Source: a virus. From it: a stretch of 64,000 nt of DNA. The notes under the pieces are model-generated. The model was not told the DNA's origin, made no database searches, and saw only the letters and a program-made list of their open reading frames with translations. Both the position numbers and the translations under genes were made by a program. Positions 53,401 to 63,900 of the stretch are shown here, piece by piece (position 1 is the first letter of the stretch; each line of letters opens with the position of its first letter). The stretch covers positions 34,183-98,182 of the IMG/VR virus record IMGVR_UViG_3300010388_000228, one strand, 5' to 3'.

Positions 53401-56400
53401 AGTAGTTGATGAAATTGTAAAATTATTCAAGTCAATAATATCGCTAACGTAGTATTCAGCACCTAATGTAATACCGCCTAACGATAGTCCAGTAAACGAT
53501 ATTGGTTCGTTAATTAACATATTACCAGTTGAACTAGCAGTTAAGTAGTTGTAATAATTTGGATAATTTAACTGCATGTTTCCAATTTCAGATGTAAGCT
53601 GCCAAGTATCGCCGCCTAACTCATTAGAAATTTGAATAGTAATATCGTCTATAATATTAATAATATAATATGTATAATTAGTAGTAATTGTACTAAAGGT
53701 AGCACCGGCAAATGAAATAGGCATATTAATATGTAACGAAGCCGTACTAGTCACAGTAAGCGTGTTCACTGTTCCGCCAGTTGCACTAGTGAATTGCATC
53801 GATGACGTAGACGTTTCTGATATAATGCTAGTATAATATGTTGGCATTATTTGTACCAATTGGCCAACATATAATTGGCTTAAATCATCAGTACCACTAA
53901 TTGTTAATAAATTAGTACCACTAGCTGTAGAAACGATAGTTAACAAATCAAATGATTCTCTTAATATTTGAACAGTTTTATCGATCGGATTAAATGATGA
54001 TATATACCCATATTGGCCGGCACCAGAACCAGTCTCTACCACTAATCGCATACCTACGTAGTTGTTTGTTCCGCTATCAGATTCTGCAATTTGTGCATAA
54101 TACTGATTTCCATATTGTAAATTATTTGATGCAGTTATGTATCCTTTACCACCAGTTACTCCATTTAAGTCAGTAACAATTCTACCTTGAAAAACCGATT
54201 TAGATCTAATTTCATTTCCTAAAAATACAGCGCCTGTGCCGGCACCAACTACTTGAAAGTTTGCGTATGCAGTGTATTTTTGCGTAATTGAATCAAGATA
54301 GAAATTTGGAGTAAACGTTGAATTTGAAATTTCAACCTGCGCACCATAAACTACAGAATACGTGTCAGCCACTGGTGCAGTTTTTCCAGTCGGATAAAAT
54401 CTAAATTGTAATGTATCATTAATACCTGCAGGATCGTTAACTGCAACCCAAATCCTATACCATTTAGGAATTAACGTTTTTTGTACACCGTAATTAGATG
54501 GTAAAAATCCTCCATTAGCTGCATAAGGTGTAGCTGTCTTTGATACAACATTATAGCTAATTCCACTTGTTCTTGTACTTGAACCTAGGAAGACACCTTC
54601 TAAATTAAAAGATGTTGATGATCCGCCATATACATACAAGCTCAATGTGTAATTTTGATCGCTGTTATCTGGCACTACTCCTACAGACGAGAATGTAGCA
54701 ATACTACCTACTACACCATCACCGCCATACGATAACGATACGCTACCGTTTGTACTCGATCCACTAGTAAACGTTGGACCAAACGTAGAGAATGTACCGT
54801 CACTTGTTGCTAGATAATATCTAGTAATACCAGATAAACTAGTATATGAGTAATAATTTCCGGTAGTTGCTACACCACCGCTTGACCATAATAGTGTTGT
54901 AATTGAGTTAATTGTAATAGATAAATCGTTAATTCCAGTAATCCCACCTAACTTAATACCTGTAATAAGAATTTGGTCACCAACTGCATAAACATTTCCA
55001 GGATTATTAATTACTAATTGGTATGCAGATGTTGATACAGTAACATCAAATGTACCGTTTACACCGAGCCCAATTAAGTTTGATCCGGCGATATTAGAAT
55101 ATAAGTTTCCTGCCGGATTAATATTTACATTTTGGTAAACATATGATGACCCTGGATTATTGCTAGTACCACGTACCCCCCACGCTTCAGTATACCCAGT
55201 AGGAGCAACGTTGTTTTTAGTAAATGTTACTAATCCGTCAGTAAGCCACGATGATAAAAAATTATTACTATGTTTTAATAAATTAGTAGTAGGAGTATAA
55301 TAGGCCGATCCGGCATTTCCAAATTCTAATTTTAAAAGTTGAGCAATCGATGTAAATGAACTTTTTACAGTAGCTTGAACTTGAGTAGATTTGTTAAACA
55401 CAGTACCAGTAATTGGCGTTTCATTTAAGTCATAGCCTTCACTAACAGCACCAAATACCCCATATGAACTATTGCCATTTGTAGATCGTATTCTTCCGCC
55501 TGCTTCTGAAAAATGCCCAATATATGAATAATACGAGAATACAGATACACATTCGGTAATAGCGCCTGAACCAGTGCACCATACCCCAACCCCGTCACTA
55601 ATTACTTGTGTGTAATCATTGTGCAACATAGATTTACTGCCGCCGTTATGTAAACTACCATCAATTTTAGTACCAGTACACCCTACACCAAAATTAGTAA
55701 TATTTTGCATATATGGCGATCTACGAATAATCCACACTGTACTGTCATCAGGACCGTTGCCGGGATCTAAACTTGTATATGAACCACCAGTAGGTCGTGC
55801 AAGTCCCCATTCATCAGGAACAGTTAACGTTCCTTTTAACCCAAACATTGTAAAATTACGCATTGTAGTGCCATTACGCATATAAAACATATCAGATAAA
55901 CAATCACCTGCATATATTAACATGTCGCCTACACCAGTAGTTAAGTTAACTATCTGGCCAACTGCAGTAAACGATGCTAAAATAGAACTAGCAGTTGCAG
56001 TATTTGAAATTGTAATAGTTGCAATGCTGTTAATTGATTGATCAAATGCTAACACGGTCGTACCGTCCGGAATCCCATTGCCGATAATAGTTGCACCTAC
56101 TGTTAAATTACTAATTTTTGACACGTTTGAAATAATATCACTATCAATAGTTGTAGATCCTACAAAGGTAATAGTTGGTGATGACTGTATTTGGAATGTA
56201 GTTGCAGTAATTGACGAGTTAACAACATAATAGTTTTTTCCTGAATCTACTCCGCCAAACGTTGAGGGTGCATTGTTTTTATACGGGGAAATAAACTGTA
56301 ATCTCATGTTATCAGTTAACCCAGTAGTGTCAGTAACAGTTACTGTGTTAGTAATTGCCGATGTTGATTTACAAAATAATTCAAGACTTATTGCAGGCTG

Positions 56401-58419
56401 AATTGCAACACTTCTTAATTCGTCACCAACTACTGAAAGATTTTCTGGTACAATTATAGGTAACAATTCGTTATATGTACCAGTTTTAATATATAAAATT
56501 GCAGTTAACCCAGTATTGTCACTAGGTACAAATTTAGTTGATTGTAACGATAACGCAGTAGTAACAATATTCATTAAACTAGTTGCTTCTGCAGATGATA
56601 ATGATTCGATATTAGGCACACTAACTCGAGATACTACTAGATCATCTGGAATATCATTTAACACTTGATAGTTTAATAATGGATTAGTATCTGTTAATAC
56701 ATTATTCATTAAACTTAATAATTGTGTTAGTGCAGGAACAAAGTATTCTATTGATGCTTCGACTAAACTGTTAACTAATATATCAGTTGTACCGTAATAA
56801 AATAACCGTTTAGTTGCTGCAACAGTTTGACTGTTGCCACCACGTTGCATGTCATATAGGACCGAGTCAATAAAATAGCCTGCATCACGTTGTGCGTATG
56901 TATGATCCCATAATGATGTAGGACTAAATGGTGCAATGCTATTAGACATTTGGTATAACATCCATTGATACATTTCAGAGATTAACCATCCTTTATTCAG
57001 TTCTAATGCTAATGTAGCATTTGGAAAATACGTGCCTTTTCTAATAAAATCACAAGAATATCTAATTGTTTTCCATGGTGCTTCTATAGATGTACCATAT
57101 AATGGCGAGTCTATGCCAATGTCATTATCTACATAAAACACAGCCGGGGCTACATTGTAGGTTGACCAAATTGGTAAAGATTGTGAAGTTTGAAATACAT
57201 CGCGAGCATTACCAGCATGAATTGCAGTGTATTTAGAATCATTGTATGTTTCTAAATCACCGTATGAAGTCATTGCATTATTTTTGTTATGTGAAATTAT
57301 TAATGACCAATATACATTATTACTGTCTAAATCCGGACGACGCAATAGTGTCGAAACATGCGATGTAAGACACGTATAAGTACCATTGCCCCATACTGCA
57401 ATATCATTTTTTACATAACTAACACTAGTTGCCCACCGATTTGACCAGTATAACCCCGGAACAATAATCTTCCAATGTATTTCTGATTGGTCAGTAGATG
57501 GGTCAATTGCTGAACTATTTGTAACTGCTTCATATAACGTACCATGGCGCCGAACTACACTTCCGATAGTATATTGAGATGCATTGTTCCATTCATTTTC
57601 AATACTGTAACCTTGATTAAATAATGCCCATTCAGTTGAGCTACTTACTGGGTTGTTATTTAGGTTATTATCAGTTTTACTAATATATGCATTACCACCA
57701 TATATTGCAACATCACCTAAGTTGTATCCGGTCATAGATGTCCATGACGAGTCAAACATCTGTCCTGGTAACCATACGCTCCACTTAGTATCATCAAATA
57801 CACTAGTTGATGTATGATAATTTATACAAATAAAGATACTTGCATCAAGTTTAACTAAATCATTAACTTTATATCGAGTTGCAGTAGTCCAATTAGTTTT
57901 ATATTCAATCCCTTCATAATATGATGTCCAGTGTGAACTATCAATTTCTAACCCATCAGTTATAGTTGCTGCTGATGTATGAGCAGTTAAACATTTATAA
58001 ATTATCCCGCCATATTTAACAAGGTCGTTTTGAATATATCGAGTGTTAGGAGACCAAATTGTATTCCAGTTTGATGATTCTGCGTATACTTCCCAGTTAG
58101 CAGTGTTATTCTGAAATTGAGAACTAGTGTGCGGAATTATACAACGATATGCAGTACCGCCAGCAAGCACAATGTTATCTAAATCGTAGTATGTAGACGT
58201 TACCCACGGTCCTTTCCATGATTTTCCATCTACCGATAAATCCCATTTAGTAGGATCTGCAATGAGATCAGTATGGAATAATGCACTTGACGTATGTCCA
58301 GTTTTACATATGTAAGTTTTACCTTGATGTAGTACTACCGAGTCTTCATCATATCTGACACCAGTTTGCCATTCTCCGACCCATATGTATCGAAATCTAC
58401 TAAGTTTAAATTCTGCCAT
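50407..58419 (-). CDS. Giant tail or fibre protein with CBM-like modules (2670 aa)
   Basis: Shorter paralogue of the next gene: both start MAEFKL and have seven CBM5/12-like modules (residues 1-420), with the same H-T-S endings. It has VFYVDNDIGIDSPL (about 430), the RDAGYFIDSVLYDM segment, a beta-helix with FYMRNGTTMRNFTM at about 846, and SYYSYIGHFSEAGGR. BNR-like repeats (WTAIAYGNSVFIAM, WTSITYGNKYWVAI, WSYVSYGNGVFVAI) occupy about 1960-2270. The C terminus (FTSTDQDGNFTVGNLFGV) is nearly the same as in the paralogue. It is probably a fibre-type virion protein. AGGAAAAAAA serves as ribosome binding site. Confidence 0.85.
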   Translation of the reverse strand: MAEFKLSRFRYIWVGEWQTGVRYDEDSVVLHQGKTYICKTGHTSSALFHTDLIADPTKWDLSVDGKSWKGPWVTSTYYDLDNIVLAGGTAYRCIIPHTSSQFQNNTANWEVYAESSNWNTIWSPNTRYIQNDLVKYGGIIYKCLTAHTSAATITDGLEIDSSHWTSYYEGIEYKTNWTTATRYKVNDLVKLDASIFICINYHTSTSVFDDTKWSVWLPGQMFDSSWTSMTGYNLGDVAIYGGNAYISKTDNNLNNNPVSSSTEWALFNQGYSIENEWNNASQYTIGSVVRRHGTLYEAVTNSSAIDPSTDQSEIHWKIIVPGLYWSNRWATSVSYVKNDIAVWGNGTYTCLTSHVSTLLRRPDLDSNNVYWSLIISHNKNNAMTSYGDLETYNDSKYTAIHAGNARDVFQTSQSLPIWSTYNVAPAVFYVDNDIGIDSPLYGTSIEAPWKTIRYSCDFIRKGTYFPNATLALELNKGWLISEMYQWMLYQMSNSIAPFSPTSLWDHTYAQRDAGYFIDSVLYDMQRGGNSQTVAATKRLFYYGTTDILVNSLVEASIEYFVPALTQLLSLMNNVLTDTNPLLNYQVLNDIPDDLVVSRVSVPNIESLSSAEATSLMNIVTTALSLQSTKFVPSDNTGLTAILYIKTGTYNELLPIIVPENLSVVGDELRSVAIQPAISLELFCKSTSAITNTVTVTDTTGLTDNMRLQFISPYKNNAPSTFGGVDSGKNYYVVNSSITATTFQIQSSPTITFVGSTTIDSDIISNVSKISNLTVGATIIGNGIPDGTTVLAFDQSINSIATITISNTATASSILASFTAVGQIVNLTTGVGDMLIYAGDCLSDMFYMRNGTTMRNFTMFGLKGTLTVPDEWGLARPTGGSYTSLDPGNGPDDSTVWIIRRSPYMQNITNFGVGCTGTKIDGSLHNGGSKSMLHNDYTQVISDGVGVWCTGSGAITECVSVFSYYSYIGHFSEAGGRIRSTNGNSSYGVFGAVSEGYDLNETPITGTVFNKSTQVQATVKSSFTSIAQLLKLEFGNAGSAYYTPTTNLLKHSNNFLSSWLTDGLVTFTKNNVAPTGYTEAWGVRGTSNNPGSSYVYQNVNINPAGNLYSNIAGSNLIGLGVNGTFDVTVSTSAYQLVINNPGNVYAVGDQILITGIKLGGITGINDLSITINSITTLLWSSGGVATTGNYYSYTSLSGITRYYLATSDGTFSTFGPTFTSGSSTNGSVSLSYGGDGVVGSIATFSSVGVVPDNSDQNYTLSLYVYGGSSTSFNLEGVFLGSSTRTSGISYNVVSKTATPYAANGGFLPSNYGVQKTLIPKWYRIWVAVNDPAGINDTLQFRFYPTGKTAPVADTYSVVYGAQVEISNSTFTPNFYLDSITQKYTAYANFQVVGAGTGAVFLGNEIRSKSVFQGRIVTDLNGVTGGKGYITASNNLQYGNQYYAQIAESDSGTNNYVGMRLVVETGSGAGQYGYISSFNPIDKTVQILRESFDLLTIVSTASGTNLLTISGTDDLSQLYVGQLVQIMPTYYTSIISETSTSSMQFTSATGGTVNTLTVTSTASLHINMPISFAGATFSTITTNYTYYIINIIDDITIQISNELGGDTWQLTSEIGNMQLNYPNYYNYLTASSTGNMLINEPISFTGLSLGGITLGAEYYVSDIIDLNNFTISSTTVSDTATATSTSAITVGSTNQLIPLNPIVFSGTSFDPNISIDTKYYISKIINNSTFNITAGIITVQATMTQFSSNLITVESTVGFVQNQPVKFIGLTFGGIVAETTYFIQIINDEYTFTISHVAGGSVMLLTSAQGKMLAKTCPSPKVLIGGTGLMTISSTGEKTTVSNGIGIMNATFTSSLFGGVSGSTNYYVLTIDSNNITLGTTATGSAITLSSAIGNMKLGAVGWDNITPGLLPVNTLDNTSKYTIEPRTTFSKPPFTQDSAISVVSLAAGVQWTAIAYGNSVFIAMPSSGQTGSYSIDGTNWTSMTLPLSLNWTSITYGNKYWVAIATNSASMAYSSSNGAGWRVSNLPSSQPWSYVSYGNGVFVAIVNSGTNAAYSTNYGKTWTASTLPTIVSTWIGLSYGSGVFAAVSQSGDVAWSYDGTTWQSSQTTLNSNLLSSVQITGSAGQFSCTATSVLLEVNQTVTISGTKAGTGAIAGYDDPTTYYIIATNGTTQFTLSASKGGTAISTTSGTPTGLTYTFTSGAFSAITYGNNRFVAIQNQSSVYASYSFDSIHWFASSTHVSGTDIAYGQGSFVTISDISGACFISDSGLFWNTKSIFNSGYTAIGFGFDVNHIGVFPTLGTGNIGSIIKSGSRTQGRVKIESGVVTTFVLWEPGANYDTIPTVEVTDHNLAISVSLVPRLGNGTLANPTIINRGTGYNTSSTVITITGNGYSDSYQSGYKLIVNNLNNVPAVGSNLTIANDTQVYKVTSADIVYGSTAPFIEANIQISPTITVSNSPEDGTLVSIRQLYSQCRLTNHDFLSIGSGNREETNYPYVDANSTKIQNITVELNQGRVFFTSTDQDGNFTVGNLFGVQQSTGTITLSATQFGLEGLDALSLGGIAVGSSSVIITQFSTDPTFTASSDYVISTQRAIKSYLTSRLSQGGANTFTGQLTAGTVMVGGADRIRSSVPNGQLGSVINISNAYISGAGVDGDFAALQFFIGGGKNRGNGI

Positions 58420-58451
58420 TTATTTTTTTCCTGTATTCGTATGATGTTAAA

Positions 58452-58805
58452 TTATGAATAAACGTATGCTTGATTAATACGAACTACAAATTCGCCATTG
58501 TCATTTATGTAATAAAAGCAATTTCTGTTATCCCATCGATATTGGTCAATGAACAAATTAGGATGCGGCCTAGTATGATCAGCTAATCGTCCATCAAAGT
58601 AATCTGCATTATAATCAAAATCATTAAAGTTATCTTCAGGTGGTCCTGGAATGTTTATTGTAATCGTTGCATTATCGGCTGCTAATTGATCAATTTTATC
58701 AAAATAAACTGTACCGTCATCTGCTCTGCGCAATGCATAAAAATATCTAGCATTTGCTCCTAATAAGTCTGCTTGGCTAATTTCACCACCGACGTAATAT
58801 GTCAT
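58452..58805 (-). CDS. Small virion protein
   Basis: 117 aa. Starts TYYVGGEISQADLLGANARYFYALRRADDGTVYFDKID and continues with an acidic, Asn-rich middle (DNFNDFDYNADYFDGRLADH) and ends VVRINQAYVYS. I recall similar small proteins beside the fibre genes of cyanophages, unassigned in function. No membrane or coiled-coil part. It stands between two small genes in the fibre operon, so it is probably a fibre-base or connector protein. Confidence 0.7.
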   Translation of the reverse strand: MTYYVGGEISQADLLGANARYFYALRRADDGTVYFDKIDQLAADNATITINIPGPPEDNFNDFDYNADYFDGRLADHTRPHPNLFIDQYRWDNRNCFYYINDNGEFVVRINQAYVYS

Positions 58806-58814
58806 AATATTCCC

Positions 58815-59147
58815 TTATGTAAGTTCAACATAGCTCATAACGAGATCTATGCTATTATCTAAATTTGATTGCACATATACACTCATAGATTGGCTTAAAA
58901 CTAATTTTTCGCCGCCGTTTACAACTCGTAAACTTTGATGAGATGGTATAATTACATTTTTTATGTAGTATGCTGTGTCTGAGGTTGTAGTATCAAGAAT
59001 TCGAATTGATGCAAGAATGATAGCATCGCTAGTATTTGTTAAACTTAAACCAATTACTGTAACTCTTGTTGACGCACTAGTAGTAAGAATTAACGATTCT
59101 GTAGTGCCAATATTAGCAAAAAGTTTGTTTTTTAAGAGTGTTGCCAT
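58815..59147 (-). CDS. Small beta-rich virion protein, distant paralogue of 38962
   Basis: 110 aa from ATG 59147 with TTGGATA upstream (a longer frame begins 13 codons earlier without such a site). ATLLKNKLFANIGTT, then ASTRVTVIGLSLTNTSDA, then SIRILDTTTSDTAYYIKN and GGEKLVLSQSMSVYVQSN: a single beta-sandwich domain. The small protein at 38962 has the same layout. A palindrome holding a late promoter box lies 67-83 nt upstream. Confidence 0.7.
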   Translation of the reverse strand: MATLLKNKLFANIGTTESLILTTSASTRVTVIGLSLTNTSDAIILASIRILDTTTSDTAYYIKNVIIPSHQSLRVVNGGEKLVLSQSMSVYVQSNLDNSIDLVMSYVELT

Positions 59148-59201
59148 TATATTATCCAAGTGTAAGTTGGTTGATACAATCTGCAAATTTGACCGATACC
59201 C

Positions 59202-59230
59202 AACTAATTGTAGTATTTATACAATTAGTT
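59202..59230. promoter_or_regulatory. Late promoter box inside an 11-bp palindrome
   Basis: AACTAATTGTA and TACAATTAGTT flank 7 nt; the exact late box TATAAATA (minus strand) is at 59214-59221 and spans the loop and arm. Either an operator overlaps the promoter or the hairpin also works as a terminator for the adhesin upstream. Confidence 0.6.
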
Positions 59231-59250
59231 AGGTATGGTTATGAGAATTA

Positions 59251-60975
59251 CTAGTATATGGTTCCCCAAGCGCCCCATCCTATTGAGCCGCCGTACGCGG
59301 TGCCTTTGCTGCCACCACCACCGCCGGCCCATGAGTTAGCACTATATGTAGCGTTTGCGGGATACGAACTAGTGCCGCCGGCACTTCCAGCGGCCCATGT
59401 GCCACCACCACCGCCACTAGCACCATAACTACTGCCGCCTGTTCCGCCACCACCGCCGCTATATCCACTTGCGTTAGTGCCGCCACCGCCTGTTCCTGTT
59501 CCTCTGCCGCCACCACCGCCACCACCGCCACCGCCGCCGCCACCTATGGTACTATAATTATACATGTAACTAGTAGAACTTGAATAATAGCCAAAACCGC
59601 CGTTGCCACCGTTGCCACCGCTAGAAGTTCCAGGAGCTCCGGCTCCTGCTCCGCCTTGTCCGCCACCACCACCACCACCGGCAATTGTCGAATAATTATA
59701 AAAATATACAGTGCTATATATAGTAACGCCTGTACCGCCTGAAAATCCGCCACCACCGCCTGACCCTGTACCGCCGTTAGTTGTTGAGCTGCCAGCTCGA
59801 CCAGCTCCGCCGGTAATACTTCCCCAATTATTCCATGTACATGCTGTAGAAATATCCAGTGCGCTTCCACCGTCACATGGGCCGGTTCCGTACGATGCAG
59901 AGTACACACCATCTGCACCATTTATAGTTGCATAATTATTAACAGTAACAGTTGCGCCATAGCCTATTCCAACACCCAGTGTAAAACATGGTCTTGCTTG
60001 ATAATACACTGACTGATACGCTCCATAAATTGTTGCCGTTATTATTGCATACTGATCGCTTGATCCGGTACCGAATGTTGTAATATTTTGCCTACCACTG
60101 CTGTTAAGTGTGTAATTTATAACAGTCCGCGCCATAATTGCATTACTTAACCCGCTATATGCACTATTTCCTACAGAAGTAGTTACCATAACCCTAAACG
60201 AATACGATGATCCACTAACAATCCCTACTGCTGAAAATGATAGTGGATTTGACCCGCCGTTTACTGTATTACCAGAAGAAAGTTGTTCACACTTAGCAGT
60301 ATAAGATGATACTCCATAATACCCTCCTCCTGCATTGTAAGTAAATGGAATATTATATACTTTGCCAGTTTCTGTAATTGTTCCAATAGTCGGTGCAGGA
60401 GGAAATGTTACATTAAATGCTGGAGACGACGGAGTTTGATACCCATTACTATTGTTTGCTTTTACATATATGTTGTATCCGGTGTTGCCTGTTAACCCGG
60501 TGATAGAAGTTCCAGTATATGACGGAGTAACTGACTTTTGTGTACTATCTGTCCATATTGTGTATGTCATACCGGCTACATATGTCCATGCTATAGTAAC
60601 ACTAGTTTCTGAATTAGAAGAAAGTACTAATCCAGTTGGTGCTGCAGCGTTTGTAAGAACTTGTAGTGCAACTGATGTAGCACTACCAGTTGCGTTAATT
60701 GCTTTAACATAAAATGGATAAGATGTATTTGCAGAAAATCCGTAAGATGAATAATCGATTACTGCATAGCTTATTGTAAACCCTGGATCACTTGACCAAC
60801 TGCCGAGTGTTACATCTGTTTTTGATGCACCGTAAAGTATGTGATATGATGTTATAGTTGCATCGTAACTCCAATTTAAAGTAAAACCGGTAGCAGTATA
60901 GGAGCTTGCAGATAGATTTTTTGGCGGCATTGGTCCGCCGCCGGCGACAAGTAATGTTGATAGCATTCCACTCAT
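59251..60975 (-). CDS. Adhesin with FN3 domains and polyglycine tip
   Basis: 574 aa. Residues 20-290 hold three fibronectin-III-like domains (KNLSASSYTATGFTLNWSY, APTGLVLSSNSETSVTIAWTY, APTIGTITETGKVYNIPFTY), followed by a linker with AIITATIYGAYQSVYYQARP, and a C-terminal 200 residues of Gly-rich repeats (up to nine Gly in a row, separated by short aromatic or Thr stretches), ending GGSIGWGAWGTIY. This layout suggests a host-binding tip with polyglycine II packing, as in S16 gp38, but the FN3 part differs. It starts within the fibre operon from AAGGAAAT. It could be the receptor-binding protein of the long fibre encoded upstream. Confidence 0.8.
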   Translation of the reverse strand: MSGMLSTLLVAGGGPMPPKNLSASSYTATGFTLNWSYDATITSYHILYGASKTDVTLGSWSSDPGFTISYAVIDYSSYGFSANTSYPFYVKAINATGSATSVALQVLTNAAAPTGLVLSSNSETSVTIAWTYVAGMTYTIWTDSTQKSVTPSYTGTSITGLTGNTGYNIYVKANNSNGYQTPSSPAFNVTFPPAPTIGTITETGKVYNIPFTYNAGGGYYGVSSYTAKCEQLSSGNTVNGGSNPLSFSAVGIVSGSSYSFRVMVTTSVGNSAYSGLSNAIMARTVINYTLNSSGRQNITTFGTGSSDQYAIITATIYGAYQSVYYQARPCFTLGVGIGYGATVTVNNYATINGADGVYSASYGTGPCDGGSALDISTACTWNNWGSITGGAGRAGSSTTNGGTGSGGGGGFSGGTGVTIYSTVYFYNYSTIAGGGGGGGQGGAGAGAPGTSSGGNGGNGGFGYYSSSTSYMYNYSTIGGGGGGGGGGGGGRGTGTGGGGTNASGYSGGGGGTGGSSYGASGGGGGTWAAGSAGGTSSYPANATYSANSWAGGGGGSKGTAYGGSIGWGAWGTIY

Positions 60976-60986
60976 ATATTATTTCC

Positions 60987-63900
60987 TTATGATAATCCCG
61001 AACCTGATATAAACCATTTAGTAGCTGTAACTTTAATAACAGTAGCCATACCGTTTGCAGCTAATGATCGTGTTGTAGCCGAATCGCCCGACGGAATCCA
61101 TACTAACGCATCTGACGTAACTTGTATAGTAAGTATACCAGATCCAGAATCGTTAATAAAAGTTAACACTGTTCCTACTGGGAACGATACTGAACTATTT
61201 GCCGGTATTGTGTATGTATGCGCAGTACCTGAACTATGGAACAAATGTTTTCCCGAATCTGATAGTACAATTGGATACGCATTTGGTTGGGCATTTTGAG
61301 GTACTTCTAAGTAACCTACGTTAATTGTTCCAGCCGGTAATGTAGCAGTAGTATTAGCAGTTGATACTAAGGTTGTTGTAAACGACCCTGACGTAGCAAA
61401 TGTTGAGTTAGTTGCGATTGTTAATGTTGAAGCAGATGCCGGTTGAGTTATTGTTATTTTATTAATAGCAGCACTTGCACCTAATGTTATTGGACTGTTA
61501 ATTGACAACGAATTAGTTGTTGTACCAATATTAATTGTAGTAGTTCCGTATGTACCTGACGAACTTTGAGTACCAATGTTAATATTACCAGCAACAACAG
61601 TACCGCCTGATGTTGGAAAACCGCCGTCGATATAAACATGTCCACCAGTTTTAGTGCCCGATGCGCCGTTAGCAATACCGCCTGCTATTTGTATATTACC
61701 GCCATTTGCAGTTGTAGTACCTTGGCTTGTTCCGCCTACAACTGTTATTTTTCCACCAGTTGACGTTGCAGCAGTAACGGTTCCGCCAGTTAATGTTACT
61801 GTACTGCCGGTTGCAGCTGAAGTACCACTTGCGCCTGCATAAATTGAAATGTTACCAGCAGTTCCGGTAGCTAGTGTAGAATTGCCAGAATAAATGTTAA
61901 TATTACCCGTTGCACCAGCAGTAGTTGAACCTGAGTATAAATTAACATTCCCAGTAGTACCTGCAGTTATAGTTGTTCCAGTGTACAACCATAATGCGCC
62001 TGAAGCATACCCAGTTGCTGAGCCGGTTATAACATACGCATCACCCGAAAACTGCGATGAATCACCTGTACCGATTGTCATCGAACCAGATGTACCAGAT
62101 GTAGTAGTCGTGCCTGTTTTAATTGTAACTGTTCCGGAATTTGCAGAAGTTGCATTACCCGAATTGATAGTAACTGTACCAGATGCACCTGCAGAGTTTC
62201 CAGAATTAATAGCAATTAACCCTGTTGTACCACTTGTAGTAGTTGTTCCGGTGTACAACGATAAAGAACCTGAATTTGAAGCTGCTGCAGGTTGTCCGCT
62301 ATACATTGAAATTGCACCACTAGCTCCGCTAGTTGTAGTATTGCCAGTGTATAATGATAATGTTCCAGATACTGCACTTACTGAAGTTCCAGAATAAACA
62401 GATACCGCGCCAGATGCAGCTGCTGAATTACCTGTATATAACTTAGCAGCACCAGTTGTACCGCTAGTAGTAGTTGTTCCGGTGTATATTGAGATTGATC
62501 CTGACACTGCGCTAATTGCAGTTCCCGACGACACGACTACATTACCAGAATCTGCTCCGGCATTTCCTGAGTTAATAGTAACTGTTCCAGAAGTTGATAT
62601 AGATGTACCCGAATTAAATGTAATTGCGCCAGTAGTTCCTGATACTGTAGTTGCTCCAGTAGCAATTGCTATTGCAGTTGTATTTCCGCCAGCTACTGGT
62701 GATGTTGTAAAACCAGTAATACCAGTTAACGATTGTTCTGCACTACTTCTATTAAATGTAATTGATGTAGTACCAATGTAGTGTGCTGGAATATCTGCAG
62801 CTACTAATGATGACCACACAGGTGCAACACCGTTAGTGCCATCGCCTGTTTGATTAAAGAATTTCTTAGTTGTAGTTGTATTTGGACTTACAAATAATGT
62901 AGTATTAGCTGCACTTTGATATGGCATTGATCCAAGTACACCACTTGCAATGCCTGCTGCATAACCAGTTGTATTTTGATTTAATGTCGGAATGTCAGCT
63001 GCAACAATTGCCCTAAACGACGGAATAGCATCTGAACCATTTGGTGCAGCATAAAACGTATTTGCCGTTTTGCTAGTAAACGCATCTTGTTTTCCGTTAA
63101 ATGTGGACCAATCTGTTGACGTTAGCGCACCTCGATTAGTACTACTAGCATTTGGAACATTAAGTGTTATTACACCAGATGAAATTGTCGATAAAAGGTC
63201 TGTTCCAGTGGTTCCAATAGTTAATGCTGACGATACATACGCAGTACCGTCTGCACTTAGTGCACCGCCTGCTCCAAGTTTAACAAACCCTGATGTTCCT
63301 ACGTTAGGAAATTTTAATGAACCGTTTAATGTAGTAGTACTGCTAGATGACCCTACTGCAATAATAGATGCAGCTCCAAACAAATTACCAGTAGTTACAA
63401 CAGTGTTGAATACGTTTGCAGTAGTAACACCAGTTGATGTTGTTAATGTAGCAGTACCAACAGTTGCATTACCATTAATTACTAATATGTTATCTGTGGT
63501 TGTAGAGCCGATTGTTAATGTAGTTGCACTGGCTGCGTTAACACCAATTTTAACAGAAGTTGCAGCTCCAAACAAATTACCAGTAGTTGCAATTGTGTTG
63601 AATACGTTTGCAGTAGTAACACCAGTGGATGTTAAAATCGATGCTGATCCGGCTGACGCGCCATTAATAGTTAACGTGTTATTGTATGATGTTGACCCAA
63701 CAGTAAGAGTAGTTGCAGCACCTGCACTTGTTCCAACATTAACAGCAGTAGCAGCACCAAATAAGTTACCAGTTAATACATTTGTATTGAATACGTTTGC
63801 AGTAGTAACACCGGTTGATGTTAAAATTGATGCTGATCCAGCTGACGCGCCATTAATTACTAATATGTTATCTGTGGTTGTAGAGCCGATTGTTAATGTA

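Noticed and set aside
59544-59921. 125-aa open frame in the polyglycine tip gene
   Set aside because: Out-of-phase reading of glycine codon runs; no start signal and the FN3 adhesin frame covers it.
61894-62397. 167-aa open frame on the plus strand
   Set aside because: Pro/Val-rich mirror of the Thr/Ser/Gly repeats of the fibre gene on the other strand; no ribosome binding site.
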